Shown: piece by piece, positions 33,958 to 44,314 of the stretch
How positions within the stretch are numbered: position 1 is the stretch's first letter
Layout of the letters: every line of letters starts with the position of its first letter
Assembly (NCBI GenBank): GCA_035621215.1
Contig: CP141729.1
Span: forward strand, 1,200,944-1,264,943
Source of the DNA: Oscillospiraceae bacterium MB08-C2-2
GTDB lineage: Bacteria > Bacillota > Clostridia > Oscillospirales > Ruminococcaceae
Reading direction: 5' to 3'
DNA length: 64,000 nt
The notes under the pieces: generated by a model
What the model saw: the letters and a program-made list of their open reading frames with translations, nothing else
What the model was told of the DNA's origin: nothing
Database searches by the model: none
Position numbers and translations under genes: made by a program

Positions 33958-34932
33958 ATGAGAAAACAACTGGCTCTTTTGCTGGCCTTCACGGCTGTTC
34001 TGTTTGCTTTGACAGGCTGCGGCAGCTCAGGCTACAGCACTTCCACCATCTCCCAGGCCGGCTCTTATGCCGTAAGAGAGGATATGGCGGCTCCTGCTGC
34101 CGAAAGCCCGATGGTTGCAGAAGCAACGGAAAGTGGTGTAAACAGTCCCACAGCTGCCCCTTCCGGCTACGAGCGTAAGCTGGTTCGCAACATGAACATT
34201 ACATTGGAAACTCTGACCTACGATCAAGGGCTTGAGGATTTGCGTGCTTTGACCGAGCAGTTGGGCGGCTTTGTGCAAAACTCCCGGATTCAGGGTAAAA
34301 GCCTGAATCAAAGCAACCAGCCCCGCACGGCCTATTTCAGCCTGCGCATCCCCTCTGGCAAGCTGGACGAACTTTTGAACCGTATGGGAGAGAGTTTTAA
34401 CCTCTTGGATGTTTCGGAAAGCACCGATGATTATACAGACCAATATTTTGATACCGAATCCCGGCTTCGCGCTCTTCGCCTGCGGGAAGAGCGTCTCCTT
34501 GAGCTGCTGTCCAAAACCGCCCGGCTTGAAGATTTGTTTCAGGTAGAGCAGGAGCTTTCACAGGTGCGTTATGAAATCGAATCGCTCACCGGCTCTCAGC
34601 AAAAGATAGACAGCATGGTTCAGCTTTCTACAGTGGAAATAACGCTTTCTGAGGTTGTGGAATATCAAGAGCAGGTAGCGCCGGTTAAAACCTTCGGTCA
34701 GGAGCTGAGACAAGCACTTAGAAGCTCCTGGAATGGCTTTGTAAGAGGCTGCCAGCTGTTTGTGCTCACTTTGGCTGCGGCCCTGCCCTATCTGCTGGTT
34801 TTGTTTGCAGTGGGCCTTGTGGTATTTCTCATTGCATGGCGGAGCGCAAAAAAACGCCGCTCTGCTCCTCCAATCCCCCCAACTCATACACAAGGGTTTC
34901 CCCCTGAGCCGCCGGTAAATCCCGAACAATAA
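33958..34932 (+). CDS. DUF4349-family lipoprotein
   Basis: A 324-residue lipoprotein. The signal peptide ends LFALTGC, and a low-complexity linker follows. The DUF4349 region (about 65-265) has a long helical hairpin with RLRALRLREERLLELL-type heptads. A C-terminal transmembrane segment (about 268-298) and a proline-rich tail complete it. Anchored by lipid and helix, it faces outside. The family function is unknown; similar proteins are frequent in Firmicutes. ATGAGGTG precedes the ATG. Monocistronic. Confidence 0.85.
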   Translation: MRKQLALLLAFTAVLFALTGCGSSGYSTSTISQAGSYAVREDMAAPAAESPMVAEATESGVNSPTAAPSGYERKLVRNMNITLETLTYDQGLEDLRALTEQLGGFVQNSRIQGKSLNQSNQPRTAYFSLRIPSGKLDELLNRMGESFNLLDVSESTDDYTDQYFDTESRLRALRLREERLLELLSKTARLEDLFQVEQELSQVRYEIESLTGSQQKIDSMVQLSTVEITLSEVVEYQEQVAPVKTFGQELRQALRSSWNGFVRGCQLFVLTLAAALPYLLVLFAVGLVVFLIAWRSAKKRRSAPPIPPTHTQGFPPEPPVNPEQ

Positions 34933-34948
34933 GACTTCTCGTTTTGGT

Positions 34949-34983
34949 TGCCGCTTCTGCTTTGGCAGGGGCGGCATTTTTTT
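34949..34983 (+). terminator. Terminator of the DUF4349 gene
   Basis: A 12-bp stem with two wobble pairs (TGCCGCTTCTGC / GCAGGGGCGGCA) and seven T residues. Confidence 0.8.
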
Positions 34984-35015
34984 GCAAATTTAGCCATTAA
35001 AATTTCAGTATAGGC

Positions 35016-35044
35016 TTGACTTTTATAGCGTGGAATGATATTAT
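35016..35044 (+). promoter_or_regulatory. Promoter of tRNA-Arg
   Basis: TTGACT (35016-35021), a 17-bp spacer and TATTAT (35039-35044). Confidence 0.55.
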
Positions 35045-35104
35045 ACTATCTGTTGAGCAATTGGAGAGCACCGCGCCGATTGATCATAAACGACCTGAAT
35101 ATCT

Positions 35105-35181
35105 GCGCTTGTAGCTCAGCTGGATAGAGTACTTGGCTACGAACCAAGGGGTCAGGGGTTCGAGTCCCTTCAAGCGCGCCA
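35105..35181 (+). tRNA. tRNA-Arg (anticodon ACG)
   Basis: A 77-nt cloverleaf with acceptor GCGCTTG/CAAGCGC, anticodon stem CTTGG/CCAAG around CTACGAA, and encoded CCA. The ACG anticodon is normally deaminated to ICG by TadA. Confidence 0.95.
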
Positions 35182-35184
35182 GTC

Positions 35185-35227
35185 AAAGAGACCGTCTAAT
35201 TTTTGTAATTAGACGGTCTCTTTGCGT
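35185..35227 (+). terminator. Terminator of tRNA-Arg
   Basis: A perfect 17-bp stem (35185-35201 with 35207-35223) with T-rich distal arm. Confidence 0.85.
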
Positions 35228-35369
35228 TTTGCACAGCAATACTATAGGCAATCACCTTAAGACAACGCCGGTAAAATTCCCATTGTATTGCTTAGAATTT
35301 TTATAAAAGATCCTACAATAGTCACAAAACATTAATATATTGTCGAATTTTGTTGATTTTTGTGTCCGG

Positions 35370-35406
35370 ATATAGTATATATAGTATATATAGTATATAT
35401 AGTATT
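35370..35406. repeat. AT-rich 9-bp tandem repeat
   Basis: About four units of TATATAGTA in the 35224-35627 non-coding stretch, which otherwise shows no gene or recognisable riboswitch. Slippage could alter spacing upstream of the chemotaxis receptor. Confidence 0.7.
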
Positions 35407-35627
35407 ATAAGAAAGTAATTCCCTATGTATTTAGGAGATTGCTTAAAAACGGCAAAACCTCCTGTTCATCCATTCGTTTGTTCACTTAGTGCATACTGCA
35501 AACCTGCAACCCTATTCTGCGGAGACTGTCACCAGCGCATGCAATATAAAAGCATTCCTGTGTGGTTTTTCTTGTTTTTATATTGTTTCAAGTGGATACA
35601 TTGAGACAGACATTAAGGAGGAATTAA

Positions 35628-35690
35628 ATGAAGACCTATGCAAACATTCTCCCATCCTCCACCCATTGTGGAGGATATTTTTTTAGTTAG
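35628..35690 (+). CDS. 20-residue leader sORF overlapping a terminator
   Basis: The ATG at 35628 follows an ideal AAGGAGGAATTAA site, and the frame closes with TAG at 35688-35690 after 20 codons. The coding sequence contains a complete intrinsic terminator (35654-35684), whose arms encode [10 protein letters not shown]. Translation would melt the hairpin, so translation-coupled attenuation of the chemotaxis receptor gene 45 nt downstream is a reasonable hypothesis. The ORF is too short for family assignment. Confidence 0.5.
   Translation: MKTYANILPSSTHCGGYFFS
35654..35684 (+). terminator. Intrinsic terminator inside the leader sORF
   Basis: ATCCTCCAC / GTGGAGGAT arms (9 bp), loop CCATT, then ATTTTTTT. 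Confidence 0.82.
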
Positions 35691-35734
35691 CCTTGGCTAT
35701 TCTAAATCACAAAATACAATTGGAGGAATCACGG

Positions 35735-37564
35735 ATGAAAAACCCAACCAATACCGAAAAAAAGAAGCGCAAAAAGAAAACAGGAGGCTTCATGAAAAAC
35801 CTAACCATCAAAAGCAAGCTTATTGCAGGCTTTGGTACTGTGTTGGTTTTAATGCTGGCTTCCACCCTGCTTTCATTTATGAGTCTGAACATAATATTTT
35901 CACAGGTTCAGCGCTATCAGCAAGATGCTCTCCCCAACACTGTACGCATCTTAACACTTGATGGCTACAATGTTTCGCTTCAGCGCTACGCAGCCTTAAT
36001 CTTTGATACAAGTGATAAAACCCAGCGGAAAGCTTATATCGATCAAATTACATCCGAAAAGGAAAATCTTGACGAGATCCTTGAAGAAATCAGACAGTAT
36101 GCTAACGTCAGCGATGAATCACTGGGGAAAATCGACAACATAATTCAGATCAATAATGAGTGTCAAAGGCAGCTTTTGGAGCTAGCCAATGCCAATACCT
36201 CTGTTTCTGATGAAAAAGGAAAGGCATTTCTGATAGCCGAATATGTTCCCAATGCTCTTAAGATGGGTGATGTGGTTAATGAAATTTCCGCAGCCATCGA
36301 TGCCCGTATGGCAGCACTTAACCAACAAGCCAATCAGGCTAAGCAAATTTCTGCCATTCTCCTGATAGGATCTCTGGTTGTATCGTTTGGTTTTGTAATA
36401 GTTGTGGTCACATTGGTTGCGAAATCCATTGCTATCCCTGTGAAAGAAATTGAATATGTATTTGGTGAGATGTCTAAGGGTAATCTGCATCATCAAGTAA
36501 CCTATGAAGGGCAGGATGAGCTGGGCCGAATGGCTTCTACCATTAGGTCTACCAACGAAATGCTGGTTGCCTATATCCAAGATATTGCCGAAAAGCTGAC
36601 CTTGCTTTCTAAAGGTGATATGCGCTTTACCGTGGATTTAGATTATGTTGGAGATTTCCATGAGATCAAGCAAGCTATGGTTGATACCGCCTCCGCTCTC
36701 AACCAAACCATGCTGGCCATTAAGACATCTGCCGATCAGGTGGGCAGTGGCGCAGAGCAAGTTTCCAGCGCTTCTCAGGCCCTTGCTTCCGGGGCTACTC
36801 AGCAGGCTTCAACCATCGAGCAACTGAACTCCTCTATCAGCAATGTGGGGCAGCAGGCCAATAAAAATGCAGACACCGTTAAAAAGGCCTCGGAATATGT
36901 GGCGCAGGCAAATGAAGGTATAAAAGCCGGCAACGATTGCATGCAGAATCTCAACGAGGCTATGCAAGATATCAGTAATTCTTCCGTGAAAATCTCCAAC
37001 ATCACCAAAGTAATTGAGGATATTGCTTTTCAGACCAATATTCTGGCTCTGAATGCAGCTATTGAGGCTGCTCGTGCCGGTAGTGCCGGAAGAGGCTTTG
37101 CCGTGGTCGCGGATGAGGTTCGAAACCTGGCAGGAAAATCGGCACAAGCAGCCAAGCAAACCTCTGAGCTGATCGATCATTCCACTGTTTTGGTCGCTGA
37201 GGGAGAAAAACTTGCCGCTGAGACCTCTGAAATTTTGGAACAAGTGGCGGAAAAGGCCAAACTGATAGAACAATCCACTCAGGAAATCGAAAAAGCTTCT
37301 TCGCAGCAGGTCTATGCTATTGAGCAGATTACACAGGGTCTGTCTCAGGTTGCTTCGGTTGTCCAAACCAATGCGGCCACCTCGGAAGAAAGCTCCGCTT
37401 CCAGCGAAGAGCTTTCCGCTCAGGCAGAGATGCTGCGCCATGAGGTAGACCGGTTTAAACTTTCCGGCACCAAACTTGCTGCTATGCAGGTGCAGCCTGC
37501 TCCGCTCTTTAATGACGTTTCCAAAGAATCCCGCATTTCTTTGGCCCCAGGCAGCAAATATTAG
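35735..37564 (+). CDS. Methyl-accepting chemotaxis protein
   Basis: A 609-residue receptor. A basic N-terminus precedes transmembrane segment 1 (about 28-50), a four-helix-bundle sensor (about 51-205), transmembrane segment 2 (about 206-230), HAMP (about 231-283) and a long signalling coiled coil. The conserved tip includes [20 protein letters not shown] and [13 protein letters not shown] (about 430-465). It passes ligand signals to CheA/CheW, though no other chemotaxis genes are in the window. The ATG at 35735 follows TTGGAGGA, and the earlier frame extension lacks a ribosome site. Confidence 0.93.
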   Translation: MKNPTNTEKKKRKKKTGGFMKNLTIKSKLIAGFGTVLVLMLASTLLSFMSLNIIFSQVQRYQQDALPNTVRILTLDGYNVSLQRYAALIFDTSDKTQRKAYIDQITSEKENLDEILEEIRQYANVSDESLGKIDNIIQINNECQRQLLELANANTSVSDEKGKAFLIAEYVPNALKMGDVVNEISAAIDARMAALNQQANQAKQISAILLIGSLVVSFGFVIVVVTLVAKSIAIPVKEIEYVFGEMSKGNLHHQVTYEGQDELGRMASTIRSTNEMLVAYIQDIAEKLTLLSKGDMRFTVDLDYVGDFHEIKQAMVDTASALNQTMLAIKTSADQVGSGAEQVSSASQALASGATQQASTIEQLNSSISNVGQQANKNADTVKKASEYVAQANEGIKAGNDCMQNLNEAMQDISNSSVKISNITKVIEDIAFQTNILALNAAIEAARAGSAGRGFAVVADEVRNLAGKSAQAAKQTSELIDHSTVLVAEGEKLAAETSEILEQVAEKAKLIEQSTQEIEKASSQQVYAIEQITQGLSQVASVVQTNAATSEESSASSEELSAQAEMLRHEVDRFKLSGTKLAAMQVQPAPLFNDVSKESRISLAPGSKY

Positions 37565-37592
37565 TTCTCTTCCTCAATCGGATATTCCAAAT

Positions 37593-37630
37593 AAAAGAAC
37601 CCCTTTTCCGGATGGAAAAGGGGTTCTTTT
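37593..37630. terminator. Bidirectional terminator between the MCP gene and oppF
   Basis: A perfect 17-bp stem AAAAGAACCCCTTTTCC with its complement and loop GGAT. T runs on both strands suit convergent genes. Confidence 0.9.
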
Positions 37631-37661
37631 ATTTCAGCTATTTTACCCAAATCAAGAATTT

Positions 37662-38591
37662 CTACTTGGCAGTCCAGCGCTGAAGCTCTTCCGGTGTGGC
37701 CAGAACATAGTGCTCACCACCCAGATGATGCTGAACACCCTTGTTGTATACCACGCCTTCTGCTTTTGCATCGTAGCTTTTGGATTCACGGCTTTTTTCC
37801 ACCTGCGGGTTCGGGCGAGGGATTGCGCTGAGCAGGCTTTGGGTATAAGGGTGAATGGGATTCTCAAAAATCTCATCCGTTGTGCCAGTTTCCACCAAAT
37901 GGCCCAGATGCAGAACACCGATTCGATCCGAAATATACTTGACCATAGAAAGATCATGGGCGATAAACAGATAGGTTGTACCAGTCTGAGACTGCAAATC
38001 CTTCATCAGGTTAACCACCTGTGCCTGAATGGAAACATCCAGGGCACTGATGCATTCATCGGCGATAACCAGCTTTGGATTCATAATCAGCGCCCGGGCA
38101 ATGCCCACACGCTGTCTTTGGCCGCCACTGAATTGATGCGGATAACGATCGGCGTGTTCAGGTGCAAGACCAACCTTTTCCAGCATTTCTGCTACCTTTG
38201 CCTTGCGCTCAGCAGTGTTTTTGCCAATGTGGTGAATCTCCAGACCCTGGCCAATAATCTCCCCCACCTTTTTCCGTGGATTCAGGCAGGACATAGGATC
38301 CTGAAAAATCATTTGCATTTCGGTGCGCAACCGGCTGGTAACACCCCGGGTCATCTTCCCGGAAACATCCATACCCCCGAACTCAATGTGTCCGGCAGTG
38401 GGATCATACAGACGAATCAAGCTGCGGCCAATGGTGCTTTTACCACTTCCGGATTCCCCAACAAGGCCATAGGTTTCGCCGGGATAAATCACAAAATCCA
38501 CGCCATCCACAGCACGAACCGTGTGGCCGCCGCTGATCTGAAAATGCTGCTTAAGGCCTTTAACCTTCAAAATAGGCTCAGAGATCGGCAT
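37662..38591 (-). CDS. oppF: Oligopeptide ABC transporter ATPase OppF
   Basis: A 309-residue ABC ATPase with Walker [10 protein letters not shown] (about 44-52), signature [10 protein letters not shown] (about 153-162), Walker [13 protein letters not shown] (about 174-185) and the OppD/F-specific C-terminal region after [13 protein letters not shown]. The Walker B Asp-Glu is present as DE. It powers peptide import together with OppD. Last gene of the opp operon, overlapping the oppD end. Confidence 0.92.
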   Translation of the reverse strand: MPISEPILKVKGLKQHFQISGGHTVRAVDGVDFVIYPGETYGLVGESGSGKSTIGRSLIRLYDPTAGHIEFGGMDVSGKMTRGVTSRLRTEMQMIFQDPMSCLNPRKKVGEIIGQGLEIHHIGKNTAERKAKVAEMLEKVGLAPEHADRYPHQFSGGQRQRVGIARALIMNPKLVIADECISALDVSIQAQVVNLMKDLQSQTGTTYLFIAHDLSMVKYISDRIGVLHLGHLVETGTTDEIFENPIHPYTQSLLSAIPRPNPQVEKSRESKSYDAKAEGVVYNKGVQHHLGGEHYVLATPEELQRWTAK

Positions 38592-39672
38592 TCAGATCGC
38601 CTCCTCTCTTCATCCTTTGGACACGCTGGCGCAGCTCTGCCGGCATTTCCACCTTGGGAGCACGCTCATCCAACAGCCATGTGGCCGCCCAGTGGGTGTC
38701 GCTGACCTGAAACATGGGTGGCTCCAAACGCTTGTCTATATGCAAAGCAAACTGGTTGCGGGGCGCAAAGGCATCCCCTGTCACGCCATGCAGAAGATTG
38801 GGCGGCGAACCGGGAATGGTATACAGCCGCTCATCGGTGGTATCCAAATCCGGCATGGCGCTGAGAAGGCCCCAGGTATAAGGGTGCCGGGGTTCATAAA
38901 AAATCTCCTCAACGGTTCCCTTTTCCACGATTTTGCCCGCATACATAACGTCTACATAGTCGGCGACCTTAGCCACCACACCCAAATCGTGGGTAATGTA
39001 AATAACACTGATGCCCCGCTCCTGCTGGATGCGTTTGATCAGCTCCAATATCTTGGCCTGAATGGTCACATCCAAGGCGGTGGTGGGTTCATCGCAGATC
39101 AGCAAATCCGGGTCGCATGCCAGCGCAATGGCGATAACCACACGCTGCCGCATACCGCCAGAAAGCTGGTGAGGGTAATTCTTGATACGCTTTTCAGCAT
39201 CGGGAATCCCCACCTCCTGCAAAAGCTTAACGGCTTTGGCCTTGGCCTCCTGCTTGTTGGCACGGCCATGCCACAGCATACCCTCCATAATCTGCTTGCC
39301 AATAGGCATGGTGGGGTTCAAACTGGTCATAGGGTCCTGAAAAATCATGGCCATGCGCTTGCCGCTGATGTGGCGGCGCATTTCTGCCTTTTTCAGCTGG
39401 AGAATATCCACGGTTTTGGCGGTGCCGTTATCGTGGCGATAGGTATACAGGATTGAACCGGAATTTACCGTGGCGTTTTTAGCCAAGATACCCATAGCTG
39501 CCTTCATGGTAACCGATTTACCGCTGCCGCTCTCCCCCACAATGGCAAGAGTTTCGCCCCGGTAAAGGTCAATATCAACACCGCGAATCGCATGGGAAGG
39601 ACCTGCCATGGTGCTGAAGGTAATGGAAAGATCCCGTATTTCGATTACTTTTTCTCTGGCTTTCTGTTCCAT
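38578..39672 (-). CDS. oppD: Oligopeptide ABC transporter ATPase OppD
   Basis: A 364-residue ABC ATPase with Walker [10 protein letters not shown] (about 43-51), signature LSGGMRQRV (about 161-169), Walker [13 protein letters not shown] and the C-terminal oligopeptide-transporter domain with PGSPPNLLH. The ATG at 39672 follows GTGAGGTG. Overlaps oppF by 14 nt. Confidence 0.92.
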   Translation of the reverse strand: MEQKAREKVIEIRDLSITFSTMAGPSHAIRGVDIDLYRGETLAIVGESGSGKSVTMKAAMGILAKNATVNSGSILYTYRHDNGTAKTVDILQLKKAEMRRHISGKRMAMIFQDPMTSLNPTMPIGKQIMEGMLWHGRANKQEAKAKAVKLLQEVGIPDAEKRIKNYPHQLSGGMRQRVVIAIALACDPDLLICDEPTTALDVTIQAKILELIKRIQQERGISVIYITHDLGVVAKVADYVDVMYAGKIVEKGTVEEIFYEPRHPYTWGLLSAMPDLDTTDERLYTIPGSPPNLLHGVTGDAFAPRNQFALHIDKRLEPPMFQVSDTHWAATWLLDERAPKVEMPAELRQRVQRMKRGGDLNADL

Positions 39673-39682
39673 ATACGGCACC

Positions 39683-40738
39683 TCACATTTCCTTGAGTTT
39701 TGGATCAAACGCTTCACGGAGGCCATCCGCCAGCATGTTGAAGCACAGCATCAGCAAAGCCAGCACAACCAGCGGCGGAATGATCTGATAGGGGTGGGTG
39801 GTGAAGCTGTTAAAAGCATCACTGATTAGCGAACCCAGACTGCACTGGGGTACCGGAATGCCCAATCCCACAAAGCTCAAAAAGGCTTCGGTGAAAATAG
39901 CAGTGGGAATGCTGAACATCAGCTGGGTGATAAGCTGCCCGATAATGTTGGGCAGAATTTCCCGGAAAATAATCGTAAAGCTGCCGGCTCCCAAGGTACG
40001 GCTCGCCAGAACAAACTCCTGCTCCTTGAGCTTGAGCATTTCTGCACGGGCAATACGGCTCATGCTGATCCATTCCGTGATAACAAGGGCCAGCACAATG
40101 GTGGAAAAACCGGGCTTGAGAACCAAAAGCAGCAGCGTGACTATAACCAGCCGCGGAATGCCGTTGACAATCTCAGCAAAGCGCTGCATGCCGCTATCCA
40201 CAAGGCCGCCAAAATAACCACTAACCAAGCCATAAGACATGCCAAGGGTCATGTTAATAACGGCACTGACCACAGCGATACCTAAGGAGATGCGGGTGCC
40301 CTCCCATACACGGGTCCAGATGTCACGGCCGAGAGTGTCACTGCCAAACCAATAATAAACATCCGGCAGATTCTTATCCTGATAGCCGTTGATCAACTTG
40401 GTGCCGCTGGTGGTGCGCAGAGATTCGTTGCCGTTGAAAATACCCATATTCTCCAGAACGGGGATTCTGGGGGCAAAGTTCTTTTGGGAAAGGGCCTGCT
40501 CGGAGTAATTGTAGCCGCTCATGCTGGGGCCAAAAGCAGCCAGCAGCATGATAATGATAATCAGGATCAAAGCCGCCACAGCACCCTTGTTGTTTATAAA
40601 CCGGCGCTGTACATCTTTCCAGTAACTGTCGCTTGAAAAGCCAGAGTCAATGTGTGCTTCCGGCTCTCCGCCAATCAGTTCAAAATCATTGGGCAAAAAG
40701 GCCGTATCCTTCCGGGAAATATCCGCGGTATCATTCAT
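39683..40738 (-). CDS. oppC: Oligopeptide ABC permease OppC
   Basis: A 351-residue permease with a cytoplasmic N-terminal extension, a first helix at about 54-74, and then five helices. The EAA loop is EQEFVLASRTLGAG (about 235-248), which contacts the ATPases. YYWFGSDTLGRDIWTRV is the typical OppC motif. The ATG overlaps the oppB stop as ATGA, so translation is coupled. Confidence 0.92.
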   Translation of the reverse strand: MNDTADISRKDTAFLPNDFELIGGEPEAHIDSGFSSDSYWKDVQRRFINNKGAVAALILIIIIMLLAAFGPSMSGYNYSEQALSQKNFAPRIPVLENMGIFNGNESLRTTSGTKLINGYQDKNLPDVYYWFGSDTLGRDIWTRVWEGTRISLGIAVVSAVINMTLGMSYGLVSGYFGGLVDSGMQRFAEIVNGIPRLVIVTLLLLVLKPGFSTIVLALVITEWISMSRIARAEMLKLKEQEFVLASRTLGAGSFTIIFREILPNIIGQLITQLMFSIPTAIFTEAFLSFVGLGIPVPQCSLGSLISDAFNSFTTHPYQIIPPLVVLALLMLCFNMLADGLREAFDPKLKEM

Positions 40739-41754
40739 GCACACTCACCGCCCTTCACCTTGCGTATACCCAATACACGGGCCCAGCGGCCAAAAAAACC
40801 TAACCGGCCGGGGCCTTCACTATCCCCACTTTTGGAAAGACGAATGCGGGGATCAATGATACCGTAAAGCACATCCACAAGCAGCATAATGCCAATGTAC
40901 ATGGCGCTGTAAATAAAGCTAAGTGCGATAACCACATTGTAATCGTTGGACTGTATCGCTGTAACCAGCAGGCTACCCACTCCGGGGATGGCAAAAATCT
41001 TTTCCACCACCAAGCTGCCTGTCATCAAATCCACGATCAGCGGAGCCAGAACAGTGATGATGGGAATCAACGCATTGCGCATGGCATGGCGTACAATCAA
41101 CGGTGCTCCTGTAATACCCTTACTTTCCGCCAGCATCATATAATCGCTTCCCATAACCTCCAGCATTTCATTGCGGGTAAACCGCGCAATGGAAGCCAGA
41201 GTGAACATGCTCAGAGCAATACTGGGCATCACCCCGGAAGCAAGCGGTGCTTTGGCGCTATAAAGCATAGGCAGCAGGCTCAGCCGAAAGCCAAGGCTAT
41301 AGCTGAGGGTCAGAGCAAACACATAGCTGGGCACCGATACACCCAATACCGAAATAACGGTACAGAGCCTGTCCAGCCAAGTGTTATGGTTAAGAGCGGC
41401 TACAATACCAAGCAGAAGCCCGACCAGCGCGCCTGCACCAACAGCCATACCGCCTATTTTAATGCTAACAGGCAGACGGCTTTCAATAAGCTGGCTGATG
41501 GGGGTGTTCTTGCTGATATTGTAGCTGACGCCCAAATCCCCCTGTACCAGCCTGACCACATAACGGCCAAACTGCACATGAAGCGGCTGATCCAGACCGT
41601 ATTTTGCATTCAGCACCGCCCGCTGATCATTGGTCAGCTTTTCATCATTAAAAGGCGAGCCCGGCATCAACTGGAGCAGAGTAAACAGCACCAGAGTAAT
41701 GGCCAGCAGGGTGAACACAGAGATCAGCACGCGCCTGAAGATATAGCGTTTCAC
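40735..41754 (-). CDS. oppB: Oligopeptide ABC permease OppB
   Basis: A 339-residue permease, first helix at about 9-29, with an EAA loop including GSDYMMLAESKGITG (about 208-222). It starts with GTG at 41754 after GAGGGA. It forms the membrane pore with OppC. It is separated from oppA by about 255 bp that contain a terminator, so less permease than binding protein is expected. Confidence 0.92.
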   Translation of the reverse strand: MKRYIFRRVLISVFTLLAITLVLFTLLQLMPGSPFNDEKLTNDQRAVLNAKYGLDQPLHVQFGRYVVRLVQGDLGVSYNISKNTPISQLIESRLPVSIKIGGMAVGAGALVGLLLGIVAALNHNTWLDRLCTVISVLGVSVPSYVFALTLSYSLGFRLSLLPMLYSAKAPLASGVMPSIALSMFTLASIARFTRNEMLEVMGSDYMMLAESKGITGAPLIVRHAMRNALIPIITVLAPLIVDLMTGSLVVEKIFAIPGVGSLLVTAIQSNDYNVVIALSFIYSAMYIGIMLLVDVLYGIIDPRIRLSKSGDSEGPGRLGFFGRWARVLGIRKVKGGECA

Positions 41755-41940
41755 GATGTTCCCTCTTTCTGTTTTTTCTAGTTTTACTGCAAAACAGTCG
41801 CAAAACCATTTTGAAGCTGCGGCAAATCTCCGCGTTTTGCCGCATTTTCAGCGGCTTTGATCATAATTGGAGCAACCGAGCGTTGCCACCTACTTTTAAA
41901 CAGCCATATGTATTAAAAATCCACCGACTGATTATACTCA

Positions 41941-41982
41941 AAAAAAGCGCAACGGCCTTGAGGAATTCAAAGCCGCTGCGCA
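41941..41982 (-). terminator. Intercistronic terminator between oppA and oppB
   Basis: On the minus strand, arms GCGCAGCGGCTTTGA / TCAAGGCCGTTGCGC are followed by seven T residues. Partial read-through would give more OppA than permease. Confidence 0.85.
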
Positions 41983-42009
41983 GGCAGTATCTGGGGAAAG
42001 CCAGTACTG

Positions 42010-43701
42010 TTAACCCTTCACCGCACGCTTATAAACACGGTTCAGAGCAACAGGGTGGAACTCAATGCCCGACACGCCGGTTTTAATCATATTGGCGTCA
42101 GCCTTAGTATATAAAGGCACGATCACCGCTTCTTCCATCACGATCTTTTCAGCTTCATACATAGCTTTCCAACGAGCCTCTGCATCGGTGATATAGGCAC
42201 CAGTGGTGCAATCAGCAATAATAGCATCGTACTTAGGATTGCTCCAGAGACCATAGTTGTTGTTATTATCAGTAGTCCACATGTTCAGGTAGGTCATAGG
42301 ATCGGCATAGTCAGGTCCCCAACGGGTAAGGCAAACTTCATAGTTACCGGACTGAATATCCTCAACACGCTGTTTCTTGGGCTGAACCTTCAGATTCAGA
42401 GTGATACCGGGCAGAGCGCTTTCGATCTGCTCTTTCAGAACAGCGGCTACGTTCTGGGTCTCGGTCTGATCCTCAAGCATCAATTCAAAAGTAAAGCTAT
42501 CCTGTCCAAGCTCCTGCTTAGCCTTCTCGTAATACGCAGCGGCCTTAGCAACATCATAGGAGCAGACATCTTTAAACAGATTCTGATCACCGCTGAAATC
42601 GCTGCCATCCGGGCCGGCGGCAAACTGGGGAGGAACAGCGGTATAGGTGGCAACAGAGCCATCCTTAACAACATCTTCGACAATAGCAACACGGTTAACC
42701 GCATTGGTCAAAGCAAGACGGAAGTTTGCATTTGCAAGAGCAGGAATCTTATGGCCGTTCAGGGTGATGTACCACATGTAACCGGCACCAACCACATTCA
42801 GTTCAGGATCTTCACCAACCTGATCAACCTGATCACCGCTAAGCTTCACAATGTCAAGATCGCCATTCTGGTAGCTCATGAAAGCCTGCTGGCTGTCTTT
42901 GATAACCTGATAATTCAGACCATCCAGCTTCACATTGGCTGCATCATAATATTCAGGGTTCTTGGTCAGAGTAAAGGCCAAAGCAGCAGGCTCGTAGCTC
43001 TCAAGAATGAAAGCGCCGTTGCTGAGCACAGTGCTGGGGCTGGTACCAAAGGTACCATCTGCCAGGCCCTCATAAAAGGCTTGGTTAATGGGATAGAAGG
43101 TGGGGAAATACATCAGGCTGAGGAAATAGGAAACAGGAACATTCAGCTCAACCTTAAGGGTTTTCTCATCCACTGCGGTTACGCCAAGCTCGGTTACAGG
43201 CTTCTCACCGGCAATAATCTCGGCAGCATTTTTAACCTGGCCGATGTCGCTGAGCATATAAGAATACTCAGAGGCAGTTGCGGGATCAGCAGCACGCTGC
43301 CAGCCATAAACGAAGTCAGCAGCAGTAACAGGCTCACCGTTGCTCCATTTTGCATTCTCACGCAGATGGAAAGTATAGGTAAGGCCATCCTCGCTCAGGT
43401 CATAGGTTTCAGCAATGGCAGAAACAGCCTTGCCTGTTTCATCCATTTGCATAAGCCCATCGGTAAAATCAGCAATGACTTCAAAGCTGGTGCCATCGGT
43501 AGCAATCTGCGGATCGAGGCTGGCAACCTCGACTTCTACCATTACATTCAGAACGTTGCCGTTTGTTTGATTAGAAGCTCCACTGGAAGCTCCGGCAGAA
43601 GACGATGAACCTCCAGAATTTGAGGATTGACCGCAGGCAGCAAGACTAAGTACCATCAGACCGGCCAGAATCCCCGAAGCTAAGCGTTTGCTCAGTTTCA
43701 T
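42010..43701 (-). CDS. oppA: Oligopeptide-binding lipoprotein OppA
   Basis: A 563-residue SBP family 5 lipoprotein. The signal peptide ends LSLAAC (Cys about 22), and a Ser/Gly linker follows. The family signature around GLTYTFHLRENAKWSNGEPVTA (key residues W, G and P, near 108-128) comes next, and peptide-site motifs follow. It captures extracellular peptides for OppBCDF. AGAGGAGAT is the ribosome site, somewhat distant from the ATG at 43701. It is driven by a consensus promoter and preceded by a leader terminator. Confidence 0.93.
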   Translation of the reverse strand: MKLSKRLASGILAGLMVLSLAACGQSSNSGGSSSSAGASSGASNQTNGNVLNVMVEVEVASLDPQIATDGTSFEVIADFTDGLMQMDETGKAVSAIAETYDLSEDGLTYTFHLRENAKWSNGEPVTAADFVYGWQRAADPATASEYSYMLSDIGQVKNAAEIIAGEKPVTELGVTAVDEKTLKVELNVPVSYFLSLMYFPTFYPINQAFYEGLADGTFGTSPSTVLSNGAFILESYEPAALAFTLTKNPEYYDAANVKLDGLNYQVIKDSQQAFMSYQNGDLDIVKLSGDQVDQVGEDPELNVVGAGYMWYITLNGHKIPALANANFRLALTNAVNRVAIVEDVVKDGSVATYTAVPPQFAAGPDGSDFSGDQNLFKDVCSYDVAKAAAYYEKAKQELGQDSFTFELMLEDQTETQNVAAVLKEQIESALPGITLNLKVQPKKQRVEDIQSGNYEVCLTRWGPDYADPMTYLNMWTTDNNNNYGLWSNPKYDAIIADCTTGAYITDAEARWKAMYEAEKIVMEEAVIVPLYTKADANMIKTGVSGIEFHPVALNRVYKRAVKG

Positions 43702-43770
43702 AAAAAAATTATCTCCTCTCATTTGCAGTAACATGAGCGACATGTTGCAAAATGCCACCCTCTCGTAACA

Positions 43771-43808
43771 ACAAAAAACACTCGTCTCCTGTGTTATGTC
43801 AAGACGAG
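43771..43808 (-). terminator. Leader terminator (attenuator candidate) upstream of oppA
   Basis: On the minus strand CTCGTCT / AGACGAG arms enclose about 14 nt and are followed by TGTTTTTTG. It lies between the promoter and the oppA start, starting only about 14 nt after the predicted transcript start. Confidence 0.6.
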
Positions 43809-43828
43809 CGCCCTTGCTCTGTTATTGA

Positions 43829-43857
43829 ATTATACAGTTATGGAGAGAAAATGTCAA
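43829..43857 (-). promoter_or_regulatory. Consensus promoter of the opp operon
   Basis: On the minus strand TTGACA (43857-43852), a 17-bp spacer and TATAAT (43834-43829), a perfect match in both boxes. The remainder of 43860-44310 shows no gene. Confidence 0.85.
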
Positions 43858-44314
43858 GTCTTACGCACGTTTTTTCTGAATCCGGCGTCAAAGGGATGCT
43901 TTGCAAGCTTTGCCCTCACAGCTCTCAAATAAATCAAAATTTTACAAAAACCGCTGTCTTTTATTGATAAATTCAGATTTATTCCCCCATATTTTCATAT
44001 GTGTATATTTTCGGTTCGAAAATTCAAAAAACCAAAAAAAATTAGCCGTACTTCGGTTTGGATCACTCCAAAAATTGCATTTTTATTATTATAGTGTAAA
44101 TACAATGAAGTGCGTAATTGGCCAAAGCGTCACAACAACTATGAAAACAGAGTGTATTCTAGGCGTTTTGCACCGGCTATACCTTATTATAAGAGAGCAT
44201 CTTTATCGGGCTTGATCTGGTAACAGAAATTTTTCAGAAAAATTGGTAATTTATGAGTTTTTTTATTCAATCATACAATAATTTTACAATAGTGATTATT
44301 TGTACAAATTAAGC

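Noticed and set aside
35370-35406. Short regular repeats resembling a CRISPR
   Set aside because: A 9-bp AT tandem repeat without spacers. No CRISPR array or cas gene was seen anywhere in the window.
35430-35620. A cyclic-di-GMP or other riboswitch upstream of the chemotaxis receptor
   Set aside because: GCAAACC-like fragments occur, but the order and partner motifs of the GEMM fold are absent.
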